Source: Stephania yunnanensis (lineage: Eukaryota > Streptophyta > Magnoliopsida > Ranunculales > Menispermaceae). Taken from it: a stretch of 64,000 nt of DNA. The DNA lies in assembly GCA_039657365.1 (NCBI GenBank), contig CM077591.1:39717501-39781500 (forward strand). The letters are read 5' to 3'. The notes beneath the pieces were generated by a model, which did no database searches, was not told the DNA's origin, and worked only from the letters and a program-made list of their open reading frames with translations. The position numbers were made by a program, and so were the translations under genes. Below are positions 45,598 to 56,312 of the stretch, piece after piece. The number at the start of each line of letters is the position of its first letter. Within the stretch, counting starts at the first letter, position 1.

Positions 45598-47265
45598 ATT
45601 TGAAAATGATGATGATCCAGAACCACGATTAGTAGACGAATGTCGAAAAAGACTTGATTGACAAAAATGGCAAGAGACTATCCAAGCAGAGCTGGACTCA
45701 TTAAGGAAACGAGAGGTTTTAGACCGATTGTTCAAACGTCAGATGGAGTAAAGTCTGTTGGATATAAATGAGTATTTATACGAAAGAGAAATGAAAAAAA
45801 TAAGGTTACAAAGTATAAAGCAAGACTTGTAGCTCAAGGTTTCTCACAAAGACCTGACATCGATTATGAGGAAACATATTCTCCTGTTATAAAAGGAATC
45901 ACATTTCGGTTCTTGATAAACCTTATAGTTTCTAAAGGTCTTGATATGCATTTAATGGATGTCGTTACAACATATCTATACGGATCTCTAGATAGTGAGA
46001 TAATTATGAGAATCCCTGAAGGACTTGAAATACCCGAAGAAATAAAATCAAAACCTTATAACATGCATTCTATAAAATTACAAAGGTCTTTGTACGTATT
46101 GAAACAATTCAGACGAATGTAGTACAAATGTCTTTGTAATTATTTACTTACAGAATGATATGTAAATAATCTGCTTTGCCCATGTGTCTTCATTAAAAGA
46201 TCATTAACATGATTTGTGATTATTGATGTATATGTTGATGATTTGAATATAGTGGGAAACCACGACGATATCGTTGGAACATCCGAATACTTGAAAAAGA
46301 ATTCGAGATGAAAGAACTTGAAAAAACAAGATTTTGTCTTGGTTTACAAATTGAACATTTTTCAAGTGGAGTACTTGTCCATCAATCAAATTATACTAAA
46401 AAAATATTAAAAAGATTTTATATGGACAAGGCTCATCTATTGAGCTCTCAAATGGTTGTCAAATCACTTGAAGTGGATAAGGATCCATTTCGACCTCACG
46501 AAAGTGATGAAGAGCTCCTTGGTCTGAAGGCACCAATTTAAGTGCAATTGGTGTACTTATGTATCTTGCAAATTGTACAAGACTTGACATTGCTTTTGCT
46601 GTCAACCTACTTTCAAGATACATCTATTCACCAACTCGAAGACATTGGAATGGTGTTAAACATGTTTTCCGATATTTTCAAGGAACAAGTGACATGAGTT
46701 TATTTTACTCGAGAGGGGTAAAATTGAATTTCCAAGGTTATGCTGATGTTGGATTTTTATCTGATCCTCACAAGGCCCGTTCTCAAACGGGATATGTATT
46801 CACCTGTGGTAATACTGTTGTATCATGGAAGTCAGTAAAAAAAACTATGGTTGCTACTTCTTCCAATCATTTTGAAGTACTTGCAATTCATTAAGCAAGT
46901 CATGAATGTGTATGGTTGAGAAACATGATTGAACATATTCAAGAATCATGTGGATTGTCTTCAATAAAAGATTCTCTAACCATATTATATGAAGATAATG
47001 CAGCATGTATCACACAATTAAGTGAAAAACTCGTAAAAAAGGACATAACAAAACATATTTCACCAAAACTCTTGTATGCGCATGAGCTTTAGAAGAATGG
47101 TGAAATTGATGTTAAGCAAATCCAATCGAGTGATAATCTTGCTGATTTATTCACAAAAGTCTTACCAAATTCGACATTTAAGAGGCTTTCATATGGTATT
47201 GGCTTGCGTAAACTTAAGGACATTGCAAGTAAAGAAACTGAACAACTTTCACCCATGTTCACATG
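45598..47265 (+). pseudogene. Copia-A reverse transcriptase and RNase H
   Basis: RT reads QKWQETIQAELDSL, YKARLVAQGFSQRP, YEETYSPV, MHLMDVVTTYLYGSLD, then the active site VYVDDLNIVG near 46228, intact. RNase H follows: YLANCTRLDIAFAVNLLSRY, GYADVGFLSDPHKARSQTGY and, in another frame, YEDNAACI and KHISPKLLYAHEL. Several Trp codons are stops and there are at least two frame breaks. Downstream to 47495 lies a 3' non-coding region with the motif ATGAGGC...TTTTAACGAGGC that is expanded in Copia-C. Confidence 0.85.
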
Positions 47266-47495
47266 AAGGGGAGTTATTGATTAGTGTATTGCACTCTTTT
47301 TCCCTTAGTTATGGTTTTATCCTATTGAGTTTTCCTAGCAAAATTTTTAATGAGGCAATCTTAACGATATTATACATATCTTAATATTTATGAGAATAGT
47401 GTACTCTTTTTTTACTATATTTTCTCCCACAAGATTTTTCTTAGTAAAAGTTTTAACGAGGCACAATCTCTAAGCAAGTGTCATCCAAGGGAGAA

Positions 47496-47899
47496 TGTTG
47501 CGGAGTATGGATGACCATGCATGTACGCTAACATATTGTGTAGTCATGTAACTTGTATTTCTCACTTAATAGTACCTCCACTTGTCTATGTATTGTCATG
47601 TTACTTGTAACTATTTTCGATGTACACCAACTCTTCCATGTATTGTCAAATTACTTGTAATGTGTTGTATGACATGGGGTGTATGTGTTACTTGTACATA
47701 TTATCTAAAGTACATTTATCCTCATCACCAAATGACCTATATAAAGGTTGCTAATCTCATTGTAAAAACACACCAAGTTGAATGAAAACTTCTCATTCCA
47801 ACTATTTCATTTCTTCTATTCTCCTTTGTAGTAGTAGAAGTTCTTAGTTTTCTATTTTCCTTCTCTAGTTCTTAGCAAGTTCCAACTCAATTCACAACA
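47496..47899 (+). repeat. Copia-A 3' LTR
   Basis: 404 bp, same length as the 5' copy. Begins TGTTGCGGAGTATGG and ends TTCACAACA. The substitutions are spread evenly along it. It is followed by ATCTATTC and the remaining right TIR of the MULE. Confidence 0.85.
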
Positions 47900-48023
47900 A
47901 TCTATTCTTTTTTTTTTTTTTTTAATTTAAGGGCCTGAAATCCACCCGAAACTAGTTTAAGGGTTGATTTCCACATTTGTTTCTAGTTTAAGGGCTGAAA
48001 TCCCCCTTTTCCCAAGTATAGAC

Positions 48024-48295
48024 CAAAGTATTTGTTGAGTTGATTCCAAAAAGTGCATTCTCAAAGTCACATGCTAAGTCAACCGTGAGATGCACTTCGA
48101 ATTTCTATCATACACTTTGAAGTATTTGCACACCTATCTCTAAATGCATTGTACGTCAGTCAGACTAGTGGGTAACTTAATTAATGTGGGGCTTTTACAT
48201 GTCTATCAATATGAGAATGTTTTGTGTAACTTTGGTCGGACACAAGTCGAGTTCGGGCACCCACTTAAGTGTGTTCCTTTAGTGTGCTTCAGGAT
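48024..48295. other. right flank of the transposon nest, unassigned
   Basis: Continues the host sequence broken at 21601. It carries GTGCATTCTCAAAGTCAC-type words resembling the hairpins at 21310-21480, which supports continuity across the nest. No gene. Confidence 0.4.
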
Positions 48296-48886
48296 TAGGG
48301 GTAGGCAGCAGTTTCGGAAAAACCGCCCAAATCGCCTAAACCATGTAAACCGCATGGTTTGATCTGGTTTTTAGAACTCGCGGTTTGGGGGCGGTTTAAA
48401 AAACTTAAAAATCGCAGAATCGTGGTTTGGTCGCGGTTTTCATTAAAAAAAATGCGGTTTTACCAAACATATGGTATTTTAGTAAATACTCAACATTTAT
48501 TTATTCTAATCTATTTGTTTTTGTTGTAACTTTTGAGATGAACTTGGATTTTTAATTTTGATTGAGTTCTTTTTGGTGAATGATTGGTTATATATGTTTT
48601 GTTGTATCTTATGTTGAATTTTTGATGAACAATTGAACATTAAACGTATATGAACTTTATGGTATGTAATATGTATGATTATTTTTTTTTTCTTTTTTTT
48701 TTTCGAAAATGAGTCGCATGAAAATCGCGAAACCAAACTGACCAAACCTCGCAAACCGCGGGCGGTTTGGGTGCGGTTTTGACAGTTCGCGGTTTAGTGA
48801 TGATTTGTAAATCGACCAAACCACGAACCCTCGGGTTGACCGCGATTTGATGGTTTTATCACCAAACCGCGGTTTGACTACCCCTA
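48296..48886. mobile_element. hAT-type MITE with CGGTTT-rich subterminal repeats
   Basis: Ends TAGGGGTAGGC and (reverse complement) TAGGGGTAGTC. Subterminal blocks of 100-150 bp are filled with AACCGC/GCGGTTT words in both orientations around an AT-rich core. This layout is typical of non-autonomous plant hAT elements. Eight-base flanks do not match, so the TSD has decayed or the limits are slightly off. No protein. Confidence 0.7.
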
Positions 48887-49132
48887 ATAATGATACATGC
48901 ACACAAACATCTCAAAAAAATTAAGAGGCGCTCTTAAGTGCATGCTGACATGTGTGTCATACACTAAGTTAAAATCCCCATCAGATAACATTTCCCTTCA
49001 AAAATAGAGATTCAAGGATCAACAACCGTGATAGTGGTCAAAATTCATGTGGATGTAGTCATGTTCCACGTGTCTTTGATGACCTGAGAGTGGGTAGATG
49101 TCGAGATTTGGAATTCGGATCTCCATGCATAT

Positions 49133-50395
49133 TGTTAATTTCTAAAAGAGATAATCTTTATTGTATATCTTTCTTGAGTTATTTATATACATAATAATTA
49201 CAACCACAATATTTTTTTAGTTACAATCGAATAATCTAAAATTTTAACACACTCCCTCAAACTCAAGATACGTTTATCAAAATTAACTTGAGTTTGCTAA
49301 ACAAATAAGTGGAGTGTGCAAGTGGAAACACAAAAATAAATTAAGTGAACAAATGACAAAAAAAAAAAATTAGGATTCATTATAGAGGAAATTAACCAGC
49401 AACAACCTAGAGCAAAAACATATATATATTATAACCCACGACATACAAGCGGATGATCAACTTATGAGCAAATCTAGAGTGTACATGTAAGCGAGCAAAA
49501 CAATTCACAAATGATCACATATCAAACAGATGAGTATATGATCTTGAGATGACTACAAAAGCAGATGCAACACAGGGTTCACGAGCAGATTGAAGCTGGC
49601 AAATGACTTTGAAGTTCACAATCGAACAACAAAGAAGCACGGATGCACGAGAAACGTACAAACAGAGGTGCACACAGTGTGAGCGGACATGCGAAAGAGC
49701 TCGCACGGGGTGATGGGCATGAGTCGATGGTCAATAAGTCTCAAACGGAGAGTTTGATAAGGACATGAAAACAATGATAGGGACACAACATGGAAGCAAG
49801 CACGAAAAGAGGAAAACATGATGATTGATGATGAGGTATGATGTAAAGCCCATGAACAAAGGTAAGCATGACATGATTTAGATAGAACGGGGGAGGAGAA
49901 ACAACAGAGTTGACTTCGATAGACTCCGGATAGAAAATCAAGACCTGACCGACGCAAAGTTTTCTCATGGCAGTTCATGCACAAAGATGCAGTGAGGAAG
50001 TCGACTAAAACAAAGAAGAAACAAGAGACTACCCATAACATAATTCCGATATCATGTAAAAGTCTCTCGGCTGCGATACCATGTAAAAGTCTCTCAGCTG
50101 CGCTATAGATGCATGCGCGAGCTCGTTAAACTATGCCAACACCAATATTGTTCCCGACTTAATCGCCTTTTAACTTATAGGTGTGAAGTTTTATCTCAAC
50201 ACTTCACTTTAGACCGAAATCCATTCAACTAGTAGGTCTCAATCGAATCGTTGGCTCTCATACTATGTTAATTTTTTAAAGAGATAATTTTTATTGTATA
50301 TCTTTCTTGAGTACAAACCACCTATATATTTATATAGGTAACATTTATGACCACAATATTTTTTAGTTACAATCAAATAATTTTAAATCTTAACA
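49133..50395 (-). mobile_element. small LTR element (TRIM-like)
   Basis: Two short LTR-like repeats (49133-49249 and 50266-50395) begin TGTTAATTT and end TTAACA. Both carry AGAGATAAT.TTTATTGTATA and CCACAATATTTTTTAG. In minus orientation the primer-site-like TAGTATGAGAGCC (one or two changes from TGGTATCAGAGCC) follows the LTR at 50266-50395, and a purine tract TTTGAGGGAGTG precedes the other. The 1.0 kb interior has no retroelement domain. The TSD is unclear. Open frames on the minus strand near 49616-50041 lack any recognisable motif. Confidence 0.6.
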
Positions 50396-50559
50396 CCAAA
50401 TATTAACACTTATCAAATGGTCTTCTACAAATGAATGATAGGGTTTGCTTTAGTCATGAATCATTCCTATGAATTTGAAGCCTTTGTACAATGATGGACA
50501 ACTTAGGTTGGCTAATTAGCTTTACGTCTTTAATTATCGTTACTTTACTTCGCTGTTAA

Positions 50560-51237
50560 GGAATGTTGCTTAATGTTGTGGCATTATTTAGTTTCCTATT
50601 TCTTTTTCTTTTTTTCTCGAGTCCAAAAACAGACAAAACTTTTCATTCAACCGGATGTCTTTTAAGTACATTGCACCCAATGCTTAATTGGATGGCGTCA
50701 CTCCACCGAATGGAGTTAGTGAGAGGTAGCTCCATCGATCTGGGCTAAAGAGTGAACAACGAGTTACTAGATCTAGTAATATTAGTGAAGTTTACATTTG
50801 GGAAACCGCTAGTTGAAGTATATTTGCTATTAGGGCTTCGTTTCGTCCTAGCACTTCTAGCTTCCGGATAGAATAGCTTACCACGGATGCATATGAAATC
50901 CTAATTTTTTTTTAAACTTGTGTAATTAAGGCTGATCTTAGATTAACATGACCTAGCTGTGTTTTTATTCGCACTCGAGAGCTGAAGGTAGGTGGAATTG
51001 AGATCTTTAGGTAATTTTATATTTTCCGTGATGCTTGCCTAGTGCGTGTAGTATATTTATGTTATTTTAAAAGATTTTAAGTTACGCAGTAATTTTGAGT
51101 TTTGTGGATTATAACCTCGAGATGCATGCGGAGTTGGTTTGAAGTGAGCTTTTGATGAAGATCACCATAAAGGCCATGCGTAAGAGAATGATTCATACAT
51201 CAAATTCGAGGACAAATTTTTCTCAACTAGGAGAGAT
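50560..51237 (+). pseudogene. possible 3' coding remnant of a gypsy element
   Basis: The end of this stretch reads CAAATTCGAGGACAAATTTT then TCTCAACTAGGAGAGATTGA, which resembles the end of plant gypsy polyproteins next to the polypurine tract and LTR start (TGATGCAAATAAG). No RT or integrase motif is readable upstream. The assignment rests on this junction only. Confidence 0.3.
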
Positions 51238-51699
51238 TGATGCAAATAAGAGTTTGTGTTAGATTATAATTTTTTATTTATTAGTTAAGATCGTTAGAGT
51301 TTGAGTCAAAGTTAAAGTCATAGTTAGATTAACTTGGATGTGTTTTTAGCATAGGAGTTTATATATCCTTATAAAGGTTGATGGTATTTTACTAGTGGGT
51401 GGATATTTTGATTAATGAAAATTCGGTTGTTGAGAGATTGAACAAATCCTCTTTGTGTTTTGCTTACTTGACTTTGAATGTTCAGTCACAAGTTAGAAAC
51501 GCATTTCTTCAATTCGGGTATTCACATAATTAACGAATTGGTAATTTTATTTTATTTTATTTTATTTTTTTTTTTTTTTTTTTTTTTTTGTAGCAAACAA
51601 TTGGTAAACTCTTCGCTTCATCAAGTTTCAACATCGACTAGGTTTAATTTGGGTTTACATGTAAGAATGCGTCAATAATGGTCCAAAAAAAGTCATTTT
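51238..51699. other. unassigned, possible truncated LTR, with a T-run
   Basis: AT-rich, no gene. A (TTTTA)n to poly-T stretch at 51546-51589. Could be the LTR start that belongs to the junction at 51237, but no partner copy lies in the window. Confidence 0.25.
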
Positions 51700-52208
51700 T
51701 GTTGTAAACTAAGTTGTAAGCCAACTAGAACTTAAGTTGGACTTGCTAGAGACTTAAGTATAGAAGGCATAAACTAAGAACTACTATAACAAGTAGAGAA
51801 GAGGAGACAAGAGAGAAGAGAGCTAGAGTTGAGAAATGTAGAGATTTCCATTCCAACATTGGTGTGTGAATTACAATGGGGTTGGCACCCTTTATATAGG
51901 CCATTTGGTGATGATGATAATTGTACTTATACAATGTGTACAAGTTATACATACACCACAAGTCATACAACACATCACAAGCAACATAGACAATACATGG
52001 AAGAGTTGGTGTACATTGGAGAGGATTACAAGTTACATGACAATACATGGATAAGTGATTATACATTGGACTTGAATACAAGTTATGTAGAGTGTACAAG
52101 TTACATTCAATGTAGAAGTCATGCTTGATGTTACAATTCAATGTGAGAGTCATGCTTGACAATGTGATCATTCATAAGCTTGGTTAAAGGGTCATCCAAT
52201 TTACAACA
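51700..52208 (-). repeat. Copia-C 3' LTR
   Basis: 509 bp. Preceded (minus strand) by the polypurine tract CCAAGGGGGAG. Differences from the 5' copy: GGC/GAC near 51887, one extra G near 52007, GAG/GAT near 52022. Confidence 0.9.
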
Positions 52209-52860
52209 CTCCCCCTTGGATGACACTTGCTGAGAGAATATGCCTCGTTAAAACCTGTACTAGAAAAACCCTGTGGGAAAAAATCTAGTATAGGAAAAAG
52301 AGTACAATGTTCTCGTCAATCTTGATTTTTAGTATAATATTATTGATTGCCTCATTAAAAACCTTGCTCGGAAAACCCAATGGGACAAAACCAAAGCTAA
52401 GGAAAAGAGTGCAACACATTGATACACTTATATATGTCTCATTAAAACCTTTACTAGAAAAACCCTGTGGGAGAAAATCTAGTATAGGAAAAAGAGTACA
52501 TTGCTCTCATAAATTTTTTTATACAGAGTATAATAATGTTAGGATTGCCTCTTTAAAAACCTTGCTAGGAAAACCCAATGGGATAAAACCATAGCGAAAG
52601 GAAAATAGTGCAATACACTAATCAACCTTGATAAAGAGTTTTAATATTGTTAGAATTGCCTCATTAAAAACCTTGCAAGGAAAACCCAGTGGGATAAAAC
52701 CTTAGCAAAGGGAAAAAGAGTGCAATACACTAACCAACCTTGATAAAGAGTTTTAATATTGTTAGAATTGCCTCATTAAAAACCTTGTAAGGAAAACCCA
52801 GTGGGATAAAACCTTAGCAAAGGGAAACAGAGTGCAATACACTAACCAATAACTCATTTT
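52209..52860 (-). repeat. tandem repeat in the 3' non-coding region of Copia-C
   Basis: Five to six units, each about 105-120 bp, built on the phrase CTCATTAAAAACCTTGCAAG / GAAAACCCAGTGGGATAAAA with GAGTGCAATACACTAACCAA as spacer. Two forms alternate at the start (CCCTGTGGGAAAAAATC and CCCAATGGGACAAAACC). The last two units near 52630-52850 are almost identical. Copia-A has the same phrase as a single diverged pair at 47310-47460. Confidence 0.85.
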
Positions 52861-52999
52861 GATTCTCCCCCTCATGTTCACATGGGTGAGACATCTTGTG
52901 CATTTTGTTGCACATGGACATCGTTTTCTATATGAACCATTTAATGCTGAAGCATATAATTGTCACTCTTTTGTATATAATACTTGCATCAAGTAATTG

Positions 53000-54640
53000 A
53001 TTCATAATTTGTTGCTCTTTGAATGATCCTTTGAACTTCGAGTTCATATTAATTTATACATGGATCATAATACAACAAATTTAATGCAATTTGATGTGTT
53101 TCAAGCAATTTCACGCCATTCCTTTTGAATTGGCTTATATCTCCCCTAATGGTGGGAAAATTGTTTCATCAAAGTGACAATTAGCAAAACTTGCTATAAA
53201 TAAATTCCCTATCAGGGATTCAAGGCATCTTATAATATGATTAATGGAGAGTTAAATCAATATAAGTCTCCTATTGATTTGCCTTGAGATAATCTCCAGC
53301 TGATAAAAAAACTCAGTTCGATAAAAGATGTCTGTGCGAATTTATGATATTTTCGCATTATTGATGATTATGGATAATCAAATAGATCTTTCAACATTAA
53401 GAATGTCATTTGATTTATGACGACATTCGTTTTAATGTGTCTTATATATTCCAGAAGTTAAAGCCGATAATATTATACTCAGATTAAATCATATAGATAA
53501 ATTTTATATTATTCTGAGTAGACTTCTTCTGAATAAGACATTAACAATAAAATTGTTGTACCCGATATTGCCTGAACATTAGCCTCCGCTAAGTTCGAAT
53601 TCGAGAAATATTCACTTTTATATTATAATGTACATGCATGTAGCACGATACACAAGACATAAACTCATCGCCTATATTTAGGTCACGATTTAAACACATC
53701 TTGATGTGCTTGTTTTATCGAGCCATTTTCAATGATAAAATTCATAATATTTTGCCTTTGATTTTGAAGGCATGGTAAAGGTCACAAAAATATTCAGGTA
53801 TATATATGACAATATTTAGGCAAATAGCCTTTCATATATGACCAAAAAATGTCACAATTATGAGCGCTCATTGTCAATAATTATTTGCCCTTTGTAGTGG
53901 TGCACCACTTTTATTCCAATTTTTGGTGGAATTGTCAATACGACCTTTTTACGATATTTTCACCTTTTCCACGTCCATAAATTTATTATGCGATCATGAT
54001 CATTATATGCAATATATGCTTCTTAATTTGAAGTGAACTAATTGACGGGAGCGATATTATATTTATAATATCTCATTATTTTACTCAAACTACCATGAGA
54101 CAAGAAATCAATCCTTAATATTTATTGGATTGACGTGCGCACTCGATATTTGTTGCAAAGCAATAAATCAAGGCGGGCCACGTGACCTTATTTTTATTGT
54201 CTCATCAGTCATATTTCCACATAGCCTCAACATAGAGGTAATTAAAATTGTGGAATTATAATTAATATTTGATGATTAAATTTTGTAGCATGAGACTCAG
54301 CCGCTCATTTTGAGCTTTTGGAGCATTACCTTTTTGGTATGTATATATATAACTCCATAAGGTGAAAATATATATAAAGTGAAATATTCACTTTTCAAAT
54401 CTCTAAAGAGAAATTGGCGAATGATTGTGTATAACACACAGTTTTGCATATATGCTTTATTCACAAATTGTAGTATCTAATTGCCATGACAAGTAATTCT
54501 TGTCGGTAATATAATAATGCAACAAATTCAACTATGGTTGAATAATATTTTGAAAATAAATTTAATATAAAATAGTTTTCCCATTTTTATGTAAAAACAT
54601 AATATATGATTAAATATATGTTCACAACTTGATTCATTAA
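53000..54640 (-). pseudogene. Copia-C gag-protease-integrase remnants
   Basis: On the minus strand, pieces in several frames follow copia order. A gag start resembling the KNYLSW block is near 54510. Protease-like KSEYFSNSNLAEANVQAIS is near 53600, HIKTNVVINQMTF near 53410, and an integrase tail with NNFPTIRGDISQFKRNG near 53150. Stops and shifts occur every 10-30 codons, so no protein is made. Confidence 0.55.
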
Positions 54641-55153
54641 TAAACAAAATGTACTATTCGTATGAGTTGGTGGGACAACCTCCAGGTTGGGTGGCGAGAC
54701 ATAGTCTCCTTAATACCATGCCTCCTCGAACGGGATAACCCGTCTCCCTTTCAATGTTTAGCTTTACCGGGGACAAGGCTTACGCACTATCAACTCAAAC
54801 TTATAGCATTATTTGTATTATAAAATCAAGAATAGAACAATAACTAATCGTTTGTAGTTTTAAGAGAAAAACTATATGTCACACATTGACTTTTGATTTC
54901 TGATGTAGAAGATCGTACAAGACGCAACTACAGAGCATACTTTCGCAATCGGTGACGTTATAATGCATGGTATATGAATAAAATATGCATATAGAAGTGA
55001 TGCATGTAATAAAAGGAAGCAACCATGATTATATAGAAATAAATTGAACTTGTTTAAATAATAAAAGTTATACCTTCCTAGCTTTGTCTCCTTAACAAGC
55101 CTTCTTGAACTTCAAGATCTCCATAATGCTAGAGCAAGCTCGTGTTGATAACG

Positions 55154-55661
55154 TGTTGTAAACTAAGTTGTAAGCCAACTAGAACTTAAGTTGGACTTGC
55201 TAGAGACTTAAGTATAGAAGGCATAAACTAAGAACTACTATAACAAGTAGAGAAGAGGAGACAAGAGAGAAGAGAGCTAGAGTTGAGAAATGTAGAGATT
55301 TCCATTCCAACATTGGTGTGTGAATTACAATGGGGTTGACACCCTTTATATAGGCCATTTGGTGATGATGATAATTGTACTTATACAATGTGTACAAGTT
55401 ATACATACACCACAAGTCATACAACACATCACAAGCAACATAGACAATACATGGAAGAGTTGTGTACATTGGAGATGATTACAAGTTACATGACAATACA
55501 TGGATAAGTGATTATACATTGGACTTGAATACAAGTTATGTAGAGTGTACAAGTTACATTCAATGTAGAAGTCATGCTTGATGTTACAATTCAATGTGAG
55601 AGTCATGCTTGACAATGTGATCATTCATAAGCTTGGTTAAAGGGTCATCCAATTTACAACA
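55154..55661 (-). repeat. Copia-C 5' LTR
   Basis: 508 bp with TG...CA ends. On the minus strand a TATATAAAGGGTG box near 55345 resembles the one in the Copia-A LTR. Although the promoter-proximal words are alike, most of the LTR is not alignable to Copia-A, so the two are different families of one lineage. Confidence 0.9.
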
Positions 55662-55666
55662 ATTTT

Positions 55667-55890
55667 GACTTAAAGTAGACTTTTTGGCCTTCAACTACCA
55701 AGTTACCAACACACAAATTTACCTCGATTTTTGTGGAAGAGGGATTTGAGGTAGTCGAGCATGTCCATAACATTGTAAAAGGTGTATGTCGAATCATGTG
55801 TCAATTGGATGAGTCGAATTTGAAAAGAGATATTGAGTTGAATTAGGTAAAGTTGATGTTTTGAGTGTTTTTATTTGAAGTCTTAATTAA
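55667..55890. other. unassigned flank
   Basis: AT-rich DNA between Copia-C and the Tourist-like MITE. Nothing recognised. Confidence 0.3.
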
Positions 55891-56309
55891 GGCCTTGTCA
55901 AGGAGTTGGGCAACCAATTTTGTTTGGTTGTCCAACTCCCTGTGAGATATCTCTTGCCCAACTCTCTGTGAGATATCTCCTAACTTACAGGGGAGGAGGT
56001 GAGTTATCTCCCCCTCCTCGTAGGGAGCCCCCTCCCCCATAAGGAGATATCTCCCAGAAGTTCAATGGACAAAAATACCCCTCACAAATTATCTTTTACC
56101 AATTTCCTCACAAATCATTTTTTTATTTTAAAAATATTTTTGAAGGGCATTTATGTCAATTATCACATTTTAATGTTTTTAAGAATTTGTAACTTCTCTG
56201 CAAGTTTAAAGTTCAACCAAACATGAAATATGAACTTACATTGTGAGTTAACTCCATAGAGTTATCTCCACTCGCACTGTAAGTTGGTAAAAACGAACCA
56301 AACGATGCC
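55891..56309. mobile_element. Tourist-like MITE (PIF/Harbinger)
   Basis: Ends GGCCTTGT and (reverse complement) GGCATCGT, extending to TTGG-rich words, with a 3-bp TSD TAA (55888-55890 and 56310-56312). Size 419 bp, no protein. Internal inverted pieces GAGTTATCTCC and GGAGATATCTC occur in the first 150 bp. The TAA TSD and GGCCTTGT-type ends are classic for Tourist elements. Confidence 0.65.
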
Positions 56310-56312
56310 TAA

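Larger units (their letters stand above)
22354..47899 (+). mobile_element. Ty1/copia LTR retrotransposon (Copia-A), split by two insertions
   Basis: Two 404-bp LTRs (22354-22757 and 47496-47899) with TG...CA ends differ at about 30 positions by eye. The primer site after the 5' LTR is CGTTATCAACACAAG rather than the common TGGTATCAGAG, and a purine tract CAAGGGAGAA precedes the 3' LTR. Order is gag, protease, integrase, RT, RNase H, which is copia order. Flanks ATCTC and ATCTA are an imperfect TSD inside the MULE TIR. Copia-B interrupts gag, and a solo LTR interrupts the region just before RT. Native length without insertions is about 6.4 kb. Confidence 0.9.
21602..48013. mobile_element. Mutator-like element (small MULE), outermost layer of the nest
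   Basis: Long TIRs of about 190 bp start at 21602 (CTCAGCTCCTAAACTAGAAG..., TGACTTGGCACTTGTGGGTC near the inner edge, read in its own sense). The right TIR is split by Copia-A into 22262-22353 and 47900-48013. A perfect 10-bp TSD AAGTATAGAC lies at 21592-21601 and 48014-48023. Mutator-like elements make 9-11 bp TSDs and have long TIRs. Without Copia-A the element is about 0.86 kb, has no transposase and contains an Asp-rich reading frame. Confidence 0.88.
51700..55661 (-). mobile_element. young non-autonomous copia element (Copia-C)
   Basis: LTRs 51700-52208 and 55154-55661 (509 and 508 bp) differ at only two substitutions and one single-base indel by eye. Perfect TSD ATTTT (51695-51699 and 55662-55666). 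Minus orientation. Primer site CGTTATCAACACGAG as in Copia-A, and the leader is closely alike (GATCTTGAAGTTCAAGAAGG). The interior keeps degenerate gag, protease and integrase remnants, but RT and RNase H are deleted: the text jumps from the VHVQQNAQD region to the 3' non-coding region. The 3' part holds an expanded tandem repeat. Confidence 0.9.

Noticed and set aside
22354..47899. Endogenous virus
   Set aside because: All RT-bearing segments have copia or gypsy domain order, LTRs and TSDs. No envelope, movement or coat protein motif was seen.
48296..48886. 8-bp target duplication for the hAT-type MITE
   Set aside because: Flanks TTCAGGAT and ATAATGAT do not match, so no TSD is claimed.
49616..50041. 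141-codon minus-strand frame
   Set aside because: No recognisable domain. It lies in the non-coding interior of the TRIM-like element and its Cys/Phe-rich composition looks like chance.
52209..52860. CRISPR-like array or satellite of its own
   Set aside because: Repeats lie inside Copia-C next to its polypurine tract and the motif is shared with Copia-A, so it is part of the element.
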